NCBI GenBank assembly: GCA_030544235.1
Contig: CM060475.1
Span: forward strand, 3,115,920 to 3,179,919
From: Lepturacanthus savala
Lineage: Eukaryota > Chordata > Actinopteri > Scombriformes > Trichiuridae
Direction of reading: 5' to 3'
DNA: 64,000 bases
Every line of letters begins with the position of its first letter. The stretch's first letter is position 1. The position numbers were made by a program, and so were the translations under genes. Shown here one piece after another: positions 1-11,200 of the stretch. The notes beneath the pieces are model-generated. The model saw only the letters and a list, made by a program, of their open reading frames with translations, had not been told where the DNA came from and did no database searches.

Positions 1-220
1 TTCATAAAACGATTAAATGTCCATCGCTGTTTCCCAAAGCTGAAGATTCAACCTAAAATGTATTTTTTGTCCAAACCAACAGTCTGCAACCCAAAGATCA
101 GCAGTCTACTATTATAGAAGACTGGAAGCTGGAACCAGAGAATTTGGACATTTTCTTCTTAACGAATGAAGAAAATTCTTAACTTAATGACTCAAACTGA
201 TTCATCTTTTATCAAAATAG
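1..220 (-). mobile_element. hAT-like MITE, copy A (cut by the window edge)
   Basis: It contains, in reverse orientation, the family core seen in the other copies: ACAGTC-GCAACCCAAAGATCA, then TATAGAAGAC, CCAGAGAATTTGGACATTTT. It is the mirror of the copy at 221-524, so the two form a long inverted repeat. The left end lies outside the window. Confidence 0.7.
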
Positions 221-524
221 TTGGAGATTAATGGAATTGTTGGTAATCAATTTGAGTCATTTTTAAGGAGAGTCATTAAATTAAGAATTTCCTTCATTTG
301 TTCAGAAGAAAACATCCAAATTCTCTGGTTCCTGCTTCTCAAATCTGATTATTTTCTGGTTTCTTTAGTCTTCTATAATAATAAACTGATGATCTTATGG
401 ACTGTTGCTCTGAAAAAAGAAAGACATTTTAGGCTTTTTTTTTTATTAACCCAACATGTAATCAATTAATTCATTTAAATAATCAATAGATTAACTATCA
501 AAGAAGTAATGCGTTGCAGACCTA
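221..524 (+). mobile_element. hAT-like MITE, copy B
   Basis: The core GGTTTCTTTAGTCTTCTATA, AACTGATGATCTT, GGACTGTTGCTCTG and the end TTGCAGACCTA match the family whose complete copy lies at 15334-15720. The left terminus is lost in the junction with copy A. Confidence 0.7.
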
Positions 525-699
525 GTACATTGTTTAAGTTGCAGTTTAATGTTTAAATTCAAGTATGTAATCAGCAGTTATTCTATAACCAAGCCCCCAA
601 ATGTTCATGTCTTAAGGTCATGTCTTCCTTGAACAAAATGAACAAAAAACAATTGTTGACATGAACTTAAAAATCAACATTAAGTTAGAGTTTAAAGTT

Positions 700-1030
700 C
701 CTCATACCTCTTTTCCACCAAATGGAACCAGTTCAACTTTCAAACCAGCTAAGAACTGGTTTTCTGTTCCACATGATCACAAGCAGCGACCACAACAACC
801 CAAATGGTGGATTACATCTTTCTGAAAGTGTCGCTTCTTCATCCAAATATGACTGGTCCAATGCAATAGTTAGATTTCATACGGTTTGTTTCTTGTTGGC
901 TTTGGTCGGTCATGAACGTAAACGGTTCCTTCTTCTCGTCCGGCGTCGTTCTGGAACCAGTTTTCCTGGCCGAGACGGTTCTTTCTGTCAAAACGTGAAG
1001 AACTGGTTCTAAATTAGGCACTTGCTCCGT
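700..1030. mobile_element. DNA-transposon relic with AACCAGTT-type internal repeats
   Basis: CTCTTTTCCACCAAATGGAA and GAACTGGTTTTCTGTTCCAC on the left face CGTGAAGAACTGGTTCTAAA on the right. The phrase TTTTCCACCAAATGGAACC is typical of a common fish non-autonomous DNA repeat. Ends are approximate. Confidence 0.45.
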
Positions 1031-2297
1031 ACAGGCCCTGGAACTGCCTCAGGGTATCAGAGAGTCTGGGTTTTATTAAGCGAGCTACCCTTTTTTAGGA
1101 CATTTTTCTGTGATGTCTGCAGCCACACTTCAACTCCAATTTGATCAATTTTGAGCCAAAGTACATTTGCAAAGGCTTATGCTCCTCTTGTACTTAAGTA
1201 ATTTACGCTCTCTGACTTGAAAGCGTTCCAGGTAAGTGGCAACGCTCCTACTTATGCAAAATGTATCCGCACTCCTCCTCAGTCTGCATATGAGATGGAA
1301 AAAGCATGCTGCAGTTTCAGTTTCAAACACCTCTGCTCAGTCTCTCTGCATAGGAAACACGGTGAGCCATAGGTCTAGCAGATACCATTCTGGAAACTGG
1401 GTCACATCTCACACACACACACACACAATACATTACATAAACATCACAGGTGGACATTCATACAGAAAAGGGGGCTGCATTCGGAGCTGCGCTGGCCACT
1501 TTCCACCATGCACAATACATTTTCAGCAGGGAACACAAAAGACATCCATCCATGCAATAAACCCAGGCAGAAAAGAACAAACCCCAACAGACATTAATGT
1601 ATTAAGAATTGAATAAACAAGACGCGGTCGAGGAAAAAAAAGAAAAAGAAAAAGCAAAGAAAATAACAGAGAATAACAAAATGGTGGTCTGGGATTGAGG
1701 TTAAGAATTCATACCAAGCGTCATACTGAATCCAAAAAAGGGGGAAGAAATAAGTGTTTAAACTTTCAATTGAACTGCTCTTACCTCCACCATAATGTGA
1801 AAGGCGTGCTTGTTGAAGAGGAACATAAGAAGCAAACAGAAAAATTATTGCTATTTTCTGTCATTAGTTAGTGGATGAAAAAGAGGCAGATAATAGGTAG
1901 GAACGATGTCTAAAAGCTAGTTTTGGATACATGAAAGTATTCTGTAATCTCACATGGATCATAAAAGCTGGTAATAAACCTGCAAACAGTCATGAATGCA
2001 AAGTCTGGAGAGTTCAACAGTATCTTGACCTCTACTGCATCAAATTATGTCTGTTTATCCATAATTATCATATGAAAAGATGCTTCTACCAGGTATGTTC
2101 AAAACAATTTCTTTTGGAAATATCTGACAAAAGTATTAAATTTTGTATTTCAATGCCAAATTTTGGTTCTTTACAGTAGTGCTGCAAGGACCATTTTTCC
2201 ATTATTGACAAATTGTTTAGTCCTTTGCTCATGTTTTTTTCCCCAGAGTAGTGAAAATTAGAAATAAAATGTTATCAATGTAAGATACATAAAGATT

Positions 2298-3322
2298 AGG
2301 GGTCAGGGGAAAAAATTGGTTCATGCACGTTTCGGAATTCTTATTCTCTAGGAATCTAGATCAATTCATAATCTTCAAAAATCAATTTTTTATTGACATT
2401 TCCTCCGTATCGATTAGTGAAGGCAACGCCCCCATTTCCCCTGTTGCAGCACGTCTCAGCTTCGCTTTTTACTGTCACTGCTTCGGAGCTGATACAGACG
2501 CACCGTTAGAATCAGTTGTTACCGTTACCATAGCAACTAATATACATGTCCCTGTTACTTCATAATCTCCTCTCCCGTTATCAGTAAACACCTTGAGATG
2601 GTGCTTCAACCCTACACATGTTAGATGACTGGCTGTTTGCTGCCACTCCGAACGTTTTTACAGCTGCATCTCAATTACTGCCACTCACATTACTGCTGCA
2701 TTGTAAAAAAGAAAAAAAAGCTAGCTACCAGGCAAGCTAACTCAGAGAAGTGATGGTTACTTACTGAGAGTTGGATACAAGAGCGCGGTGTATTCAGAAT
2801 GCATGGTTTACATGGGGTAACTATCAGTAACCACCTATTGGCATGATATGTTTATATAGACACACATATATATATCACAATTACAAATAAAAGGAATGAA
2901 ATGCTTCATTCTATATGTTTCGTGGATGTATTAGTTTCACTTTTTGAATTGAATTACTGACATAAAGTACTTTAATTCATTGAGATGCACCTGTAAACCT
3001 GCATCAAAGGCTGCTATAAGAGGGAGAGAGCTCTGATTGCTTGGGTGAAGTAGAAGTAGGAATCTAATCAGAATATATTAATGAGGGTTGTAGCAACATA
3101 AATAATCATTGCTCTTTGTGTTCAAGTGATGTTCTGAACATATACGTCTAGTTTACACCTAAAATTACCTAATATCATTTAACCTTTCTCCTAAGATAAT
3201 TAAATTGTAGAAAAATAAGGATTTTACTTACATGGTCTGGTGTTAAAGCAAACTAAAAATCGCAAAAAAAAAAAGAATCATGACTTCTGAATCTTGAGAC
3301 ACCCAAAGATTCCCACCCCTGA
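2298..3322. mobile_element. Non-autonomous hAT-like relic, about 1 kb, in intron 4
   Basis: The left end (TTAGGGGTCAGGGGAAAAAA, then TTCATGCACGTTTCGGAATTC and AGGAATCTAGATC) and the right end (GACACCCAAAGATTCCCACC CCTGAT) match the two ends of a common fish hAT-type repeat, with AGGGGT/ACCCCT at the termini. The inside is AT-rich and diverged, with no transposase frame. Boundaries are approximate. Confidence 0.55.
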
Positions 3323-6300
3323 TATTTTACCCCATTTTACATATGAAACAATTGATTAAGAAAATAATCAGCAGATGAATTGATAATGAAAATAAATTTA
3401 AAACTTCTGTGCTAAGGATGAATTATGATGGGTTCCAAAAAGGTGTTGAATGCTTGAAACTCAGCCATGTGGAAGACAAAGAAATGCTGGGTTAAAATAT
3501 GAGCGAAAGACAAAAACAATTCAATGCCAAAGAGATGAGAAAGAGTTTTTCTTTCTCAAGCTGTTCACAGCTCACAGATTTCATTTTTCATCCGTCAACC
3601 CTCACAATTATTCACACGGCAACACATGTGCGCAACAGCTGCATTTGCTCAAGAAGCGCTGGAGCATCAGCCGTGTCGAAATCTCAGCTGCTTGAAAAAC
3701 CCTTTGACGTCATATCATTTTAATCTCTTTCCCCAACACGTGCCAAGAAAATCTTTTGGAAGCAATAAAAAAAAAAAAAAAGTGAAAGAATATTTGGAGC
3801 CTTCTGGCCAGTTCAGGACTTCTTTGGAAAAGCTGGACCCAGACAAACAAGACGTAAGTAGCTCCCTAATGAAGAAATTGATGAGATTTTGGTCAGAATC
3901 GATTGGTAAGATGGATAAAGATGAGAAAATAGGGTCCAGGTCGAAAAACGGCCAGACTTATGTTTAAGTGCTCCAGGCCTCTCCGTGTGAAAGCTGTGGG
4001 TCTGTGTACTCAGACAGAATCAATTCCAGTTTGCCTCCACTTCTCACTGTGGTGTGAATAATGGAGGCTTGGTGGCAAATATGCAGTCCATGATTGACCA
4101 CAGACATAATGACAGTGTGCTATTAGGTTACTTTGCTAGATGCCATTTTCTGCATTTCCTCCCCGGATCTCGTCGCTTTGTGTCTTCAAAAGAGACACGA
4201 TAAGATAATTGTCAGTCAGAGACAATTAAACTTAAATGTGACACCATCGCCCTCAGCCACCCAGTCCGATGTAAATCCGACAGCTATATGTGAGAGTGCA
4301 ACAGGAGATATCTTCACTACAGTGGTTCGCTCTAATTTCCTCGTTGCCTTGCATCGTAAAATTAGAAGAACTGTGAAAATGGATCCATTAAAGCTCGGTG
4401 GGTAGGTAGTAGGTAGGGAGGAGAAAAAACACACACTCTGGCTAAATTCTAAAAAGCTAACCTCCCACCCTTGACTGTAGGTAAACTGACAATGCTGATT
4501 GGTGGTTTAAAGACTCTTAATCTTGCAGGACTAAGAGTCGTCATCTCAACAGTTTAGCAAATACCACAACTAGTTTTTCTTTTAAAAGACAAAATAAACC
4601 CTAAACCCCACTTTCAGCCTATATGTGAATTTAGTAGTGTCAAAACTGAACATTTAAGTGCAAAGTATTTGAATTCTACATACTTTTTATAAATATACAT
4701 AGCTAATTGTCACTTACATGTTGAAACTCAGATAATTATTAATATTTTTGGCTATTGGAGACTCCGCCCAGAGTGCACTATATTCCATTTATTCACCTCA
4801 TTTTGAAGAGTAAAATCTCTCTCAGCACTAAAGTGACATTTGAATTATTTTTTTTCTAATCATTACTTTTGCTTATATTGTTCAACATATTTCACAGTGA
4901 TCACATGAAAAATAAAGATTGATTATGAACTAGAAAAAAATATGTGACCAAATTCAGCGTAGATTATTATGTATGTGTAACGTTTTGGTGCCATCTTTGA
5001 TTCAGCTCCGTATCTGATGACTCTGTTGGTGTTTTACCACTTAGTGTGCAAAAGCAGTTCACGCTGCTGGGTCACAAAGAATAAACTGGTACTATAGTAT
5101 TCAAGGGAAAAAAATGCCTTTGGGCGGAAAAACTATGAAATATAAATGATGTAATTTTACTCAAAAGCAGAGATCAACATAGTGTATGTGTTACGTCTTT
5201 GTCCCTGGCTCTGTTCAGTCTGCAGCTGCTTGTTTATGACCTAATCACATTCCTACTCCTTTTAATTAGAGATGTAGATTAAATGTGCACAGTGTGACGC
5301 ACAGCTCTGCCATTTATAAAAAGAAACAGCGTTGTGTTTGGCACATACTGTACGGGGGGAAATTGTCTATTAGTAACAACACCTTATGTGATCGTATCAG
5401 TCTGATATTCAACAGTCCCTCAAAGTGGATTTGTGACATGTTGACAGAAATGTGTGTGATTGAAGCCTCTTTCAAAAATGTAGATTAATTAGACATATGG
5501 AGAGCAACTTAAAAGTATAGTTTGTCGTTTTATTGCTGAGTGTTGAGATGGGAAGATTGATAACACGCCTGTGTCTGGAGAAGTTTAAGTCATTTTTTTA
5601 ATTCACAGCATCTCAACTCTGCAGGGAAAAGGTCTGATACAGTCACATGTGGTGGAACAGGCAGAGTCCTGGTGTGTTTTTACGCTTTAACAGAGCAAGA
5701 ATTGCTAGAAGCTGTCCTCGATGACTTTGCGAGAGAGTGCCGTTTGAGTGATTGTGGAGTCACCTCTGCTTTTTTTAATACAGCCTGTGGTGCAACACAA
5801 AAACACATTCTTCAACAACACCCCATAAATAAATCCCTCCGTATCTCCTCTTGATTGCTTTTTTTCCCAGTGTCCATATTAAAAGTTTGATCAAGGCGAT
5901 GGAAGCCAGAACAACTGCACGGATATATCAGAGTGTGAAAAGCAAACCGTGTGTTTGTTTTAGCCTCTTTCATGTGGCAGGCGGGCGGGGTTTACTGCAT
6001 CAGCTCCTTCCAGAAAAGCATACGAGCTGACTTTTAAATACATTCCTGTACGACTGACCTCCTTTTCTTCTCCTGTCCTTGTACACCTACTCATTCTTGG
6101 CACTAATACAATCACGCACACACACACACACGATATATACGCATCCTGCTGCATGACTTCATTGTTTTCCCTCCCGGCTATTTCATTTCATTTCATTCCC
6201 CCTTGTGATTTTATGAATCTTTCGGCTGATGGCTTTTTGTTCCCGATGTATCACCGCCGTCCGTTAACTGATCCACTCCTCTTCTTCGTCTCCGCTCGTG

Positions 6301-8131
6301 ATTTTGTTTTATGTTGTTTATTTATTCATTCATCTGTTTTCAGGTATTTCATAAGCCTCTTAGCGGTGTTGTTTTTCCAGTGAACAATAGTATTTGTTTC
6401 TTCATTGTACCGTGCCACTGTCTTTTTATCTCTTCCTCACTTTGCCCTGGCACTGTGCAAATACTCTAAGTTGATAGAATTGCATGTCTCTTCTTGCGCC
6501 CTCCCCCACACTATCACCACCCACCCACCCACCAACCCACTACCATCCTCTGAGGCAGAGCTGCGAGCGCCTCTGTGTTTAGTTTTGTTTGCCTATATAA
6601 AGCCTCATCAATAATGCACAGGCCCCTGACTCCTCTTCCATACGGTGGCGAGCAGCAGAGAATATAGCTCTGCTGCTGCCGCCGCTGTCGGGTAAAACCA
6701 CCTCAGGGCTGTAAAAAATAAATTAATCAGGAATCTGGGAGAACAGCTTTGTTCGCAGCCTGACAAAAAAATGGAGATTTGTCTTTAAAAAAAAAAAGAA
6801 ACTGGGCTCCGAGTATGTGTGATTCAAGTGAAGACACGATAGTGATCAAAAGTGTAGATATGAGGTTTAGCAGCTGTGGAAAAAAAAGCAAGACACAAAA
6901 GTAGAAGCAATGTTTGTGTGGAGGGGTAATGAGAGGTGAACGAGTACACCATCAGATGTGGGTCAGAACGCTTATTTTGCCAACAATTATTCGAACCTGA
7001 ACAGCACATTATACACTCGAAAAACACTCTGGAAGGTGGAAAAACATAGCTCCTCTCGTCCTTTTACTATGGAAGAACAGAAAAAAGCAATTATCCAAAA
7101 GTTCGCTCTGCCTGACTGCACTGAAAAAGTAATACAGTGCTGTTGTTCCCTGTTCCCTGACTCCAACAACTTAAAATAAACAGTAAAAATTTCAGGTTAA
7201 ACTAAATAGATTATTCACATTAAGTCAATAAAGACAACTTTTTCATTTCAATTAACGAAAACTGAAATAACCGGTTTGCTTCACCTTCAGAAAATAGTTT
7301 GCATGGAGTTAAAAACATAGGCTTAACTAGATAAATTATTTATTAGTCAAATATTTTGTGTGATCGATTACTTCAATTTTTTTAAGGAAATCCAAGGTTT
7401 TATTTTTTTCCAGTGTGAAGCCAAGGCTGCTTCTCTCCACTGAGAAACTGAATCAGTGGTGCAGTTGAAGCCTGGTTAAACAGAGAAGGTCTAGTTTCTA
7501 CTGTATCATGCTGCAAACGTCAATATTCCAGGCTTCTTTTTACTGCAGCGACTAATGAGAATTGACTCCAGGAGGAAATAAATATTGAGAAATTCAACCA
7601 GTCACACATTCGCTGCAAATTATTTTACTGTCTTGGTAATTGCTTCGCAGACTCAGGCTGATTTCCGATATATCGCAGTATTATTATTTTCTGTCCTGCT
7701 GTCTGATCTTTGTCTCTATGATGTATCCTGTTTTTTTGTTTTGTAAAACTTCATAGAGAAGCAGCATTTGAGAAAATAACTGAAGCAAACAATACAATTA
7801 TATTAAAGTTATTATATATATATATATCAAACATACACATCGGCCTGAGCCTGGTTATTATAATGTTTTTCTTCTCCATTTACATTACAAGATTTCAGGA
7901 ATTAAATCATTCGCCTCGCATGAACAGGAGGACGTTTTACATTACATTACTAAAGAGAAACTCTAACTGCATCAACATGGGAGAAAGAGGACACCTCACA
8001 GTTTGACTGACAGGTGACCTCTTGGAAAATCCACACCGCTGCTGATGAGCGGTGTGGACAAGAGGACAAGAGGTCACGGCGTCTATGTGTTTTATCTTTT
8101 TCACTTTCTCGCCGCCGGCGAGACAACTTAC
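3323..8131. other. acvr2a intron 4 (part), no gene recognised
   Basis: Apart from short A runs and an AC tract near 6116, I see AT-rich unique sequence. I looked on the minus strand for the expected start of the kinase domain (the glycine-rich GRFGCVW region) and did not find it. The open frames here are short, without family motifs. A MITE-like fragment lies at about 3350-3400. Confidence 0.6.
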
Positions 8132-8286
8132 ATGCGTAGGGACGAGGGCGGCGGGATACGCCAGCTTGTGGTGCCTCCACATCCAGAAGGAGAAGAGGAC
8201 GACAGCGGCCAGGCCGATGATGGGAACCAGGGAGTAAAGCAGCGTGCTGAAGAGCTGAGGCTTCTGGGAAAACGGGTTGGAGGTGG
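8132..8286 (-). CDS. acvr2a: acvr2a coding exon 4 (stalk, transmembrane helix, juxtamembrane)
   Basis: This 155-nt exon completes codon 124 and encodes residues up to H175. It ends in phase 0. The acceptor is CCTCGCAG|CCACC and the donor is ACGCAT|GTAAGT, close to consensus. The peptide shows TSNP, then LLYSLVP, a hydrophobic run of about 23 residues, and the stop-transfer RHHK followed by LAYPAALVPT. This matches the order in human ACVR2A (LLYSLVP, RHHKMAYP, LVPTQ). The next exon, which should begin the kinase domain, was not found in the 8.1 kb to the left. Read-through of the donor leaves the frame open to about 7937. Confidence 0.96.
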
Positions 8287-11200
8287 CTGCGAGGGAAGAG
8301 AAAAGATGGCAAAACAATAAGGGGGGATATTAAGGTATAACCTGTGAAGAAACAAACGAGAAAAAAAAGGACAGAGCCAGAGAGGACAGAGAACAGCATG
8401 CATGATTGGCCTGACATTGTGCTGCATCATCTCTAAGTGCAGCACTAACTCTGCTTACAGCTTACTGCCACTGTGCTCGGGGATCATATCAACACACACA
8501 CACACGCACGCACACACACACACACGCAGCAGGATTAGCAAATCTCGTGACATAACGTAATCCGCCCGCCAAAAATAACACAGCTCTGAACTGTGACCGA
8601 CCCCTGCAGGACTCGCAGGCTGACGCCCACTGGCTCAGCCTTGTCCATCCATCGCAAGGTGCGACAGTCATGATTCGGCAGCCAAAGTACTCAGACGCCA
8701 ACCGCCGCCGCCCTGGGGGGAAAGGGGTGTGGTGGGGGGGTACACCAGCTGCATTAAGGGACTCTCAGGGCATTTATTTTTTTTTAAGAGAGACCACGAG
8801 ACGTTTTTTGCTCTAGAGGGTGTCTTCAGGTTCCAGTAAATCAAAGTTACAGGAATCAAAGAGACAAACTGGCCTGTTAAAGGTGTGAAGTGATGAGCTC
8901 AGTGACACCACACTGCAAAAAACTGAAATCCTAACAGGTGAAAATATCTTGTTTTTGGTACAATTAGTTGCAGAACTGTCACAGATGGTGGATTGATATT
9001 ATGTGCTGGTCAAGACATATTTTCACTTTCATAATATGTAGTGCTTTTATTCCCCCACCAACTCTAAAATCCTATTATTGGAAATTCTGCAATAACTTTA
9101 TAAATCATGTTTGTTCTCAGCATTTTCTATCTGTCATTTCATTTATTTGATTCTGTAGAGTTTTGTCTGCCACTTTTTATATCAGGCTTCTATCTCAATA
9201 AGAATCTTTCTTTTCTTTGTTTCAGAAAGGAAGGAAAAACATAACAGACAAACATAACAGATGATCATGAAGATAAAAGAAATAAAGAATCAAGTTGAAC
9301 CAGGTATTATTTTAGTATCATTTTTGGTGATTTAGAACATTTTGACTGCATATCACTGATAACTTTTAATTGATTGGTTTCTTTAAAAAACTAATTAGGT
9401 CTGTCAGTGCCCACCACTCTTTATTTTTAAATCTGGGCTGGTCTAAATCAAACAACCAATCAGGGTTTGCCAGAACATAATCAGCCAATCACAGTGGCTT
9501 TGTACAACTAAAGATCTGTGTACAGTGGAAATGAGAAGCTTCTATGCAGAGGAGACGCTCACACTGAGCTGAAATCAAATGATTGCACATAAATTATATT
9601 AATAACAAAGAAACAATCCCTTAGCTGCTGTAGTGCTTTTCCTTTTTTAGGTTAGGTATTCTATGGCCTATAATACTTGAGCACAATATATATGTATATG
9701 TATGCGTGTGTGTGTATGTGTATAGCAGCAGTAGCCTTCCCCCTTTCACTCTAGTGAACAATAAGAAGCCCTGTTCTGTTTAGACCATTCCGAATGTATT
9801 TCACACAACCAGACACAAACTAAATCATTTTTATCTCAGGTTTCGAAGGGGAAGCTCCATTTTTTGCAGTTTAATTGAGGACTGTGGATCTTTCAGCTGT
9901 GGAACAGTGTAAAATAAAGAACAGAAAAGACACCGTCAAACCTGGCATTGGTTACTTGGTTACTTTTATTATCCTTCCCTCAAGTCCTGAAATATTTTCT
10001 AAGACCGGAACACCTGGAAGCTCACACGCTGGCAGCTGTTCAGAGTATTTTAACATCTCTCATGTTTTTCTGGGGGACTATGCTTCAAAATAAAAGCTTG
10101 GATGTTCTTGAGATGACAGAAATGTCTTTACAATGAGCAGAGAAAAGACCACTTTTATACAAATTCTGAGGCAAAGTATTCTAATCACAGCTCACAAATC
10201 ACCTGCAATGAACGCTGTGAACCTGTGTGTGTGTCTGTTAGAGATGTGCGGTTGGTGGTTGCAGCTGTGGATTCCGTAGTTGAACCACGGCTCAGAGGCT
10301 GACGTGACAAAAACATTATATTTTAATTAAACTCGAGTGGGCGGTGGACTTTAGCCTTTAAATATATCAGTATCCTTTCAAGAGCACATAGCTCATCCAG
10401 TCCTAGTTTTCAAAGAAAATAAAACTGAACGATTCTGGGATACCAGTTCTTTTTTCATCAGTCAGTCCTCCAGTTTTTCACGATTTCGCAATTGTGTGAA
10501 TTCTTGTGTTATCAGCAATACATCGAAATAAACTCAAAATGATGGTGAATAAATCCTATTCGCTGTCTTTTATCTCAGCAAGCGACTGAGACGATTAGTA
10601 TCCTTCAGTTTTATATGAAAATGGAGGGGAAATTGTTTTCAAACAGTGCCACAGGCCCTTACTGGAAATGCTTTGTCTTCCTATACTTATTAAAGACATC
10701 AACCAACAGTGCAGCCCTGATAGCCAACACATGGCAACTGATCGAAACAAGCATTGTGCTTTACTGTTGTTGTGTGTGTTTTTTGTGTTACACACTGTTT
10801 TAAGACATTTATGCCGGTATCAGCTCTGTAGTTGCCTCCGTCGCTTCTCTGCCTCCATTATTGCTGCTTCTGCAGCTACGTAACTTTTGCTATTTTCTGC
10901 TACGATCCCCACTCAAGAGAGCACCAAGTAAGTGCACACAGTTGACTACATTTTCACGCACTTATGTACTTAAAATATTAAGTGTAAGTGCAGAAGTACA
11001 CGATTTGGAACACAGCATCAGTGTTGTTCTATTTATTTTAATGTCTTAAGCCTATTTAGACCTTTGATGAGGTTTACAATTAAGTAAAAAAAAAACAAGG
11101 TGCAAGTTCCTTGCAAATTATGAAGAAATACCGCTGCAAAAATCACAAAAAAATCCTGGTAGGATTGCGTCATGCTTCTGTTTGGCTACACAATAGCCAG

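Noticed and set aside
3626..3967. Plus-strand 113-codon frame in intron 4
   Set aside because: It contains a poly-lysine stretch from an A run, has no homology that I recognise and lacks splice or promoter context.
8045..8320. Plus-strand 91-codon frame overlapping acvr2a exon 4
   Set aside because: It is antisense to a confirmed exon with correct splice sites and shows no recognisable motif.
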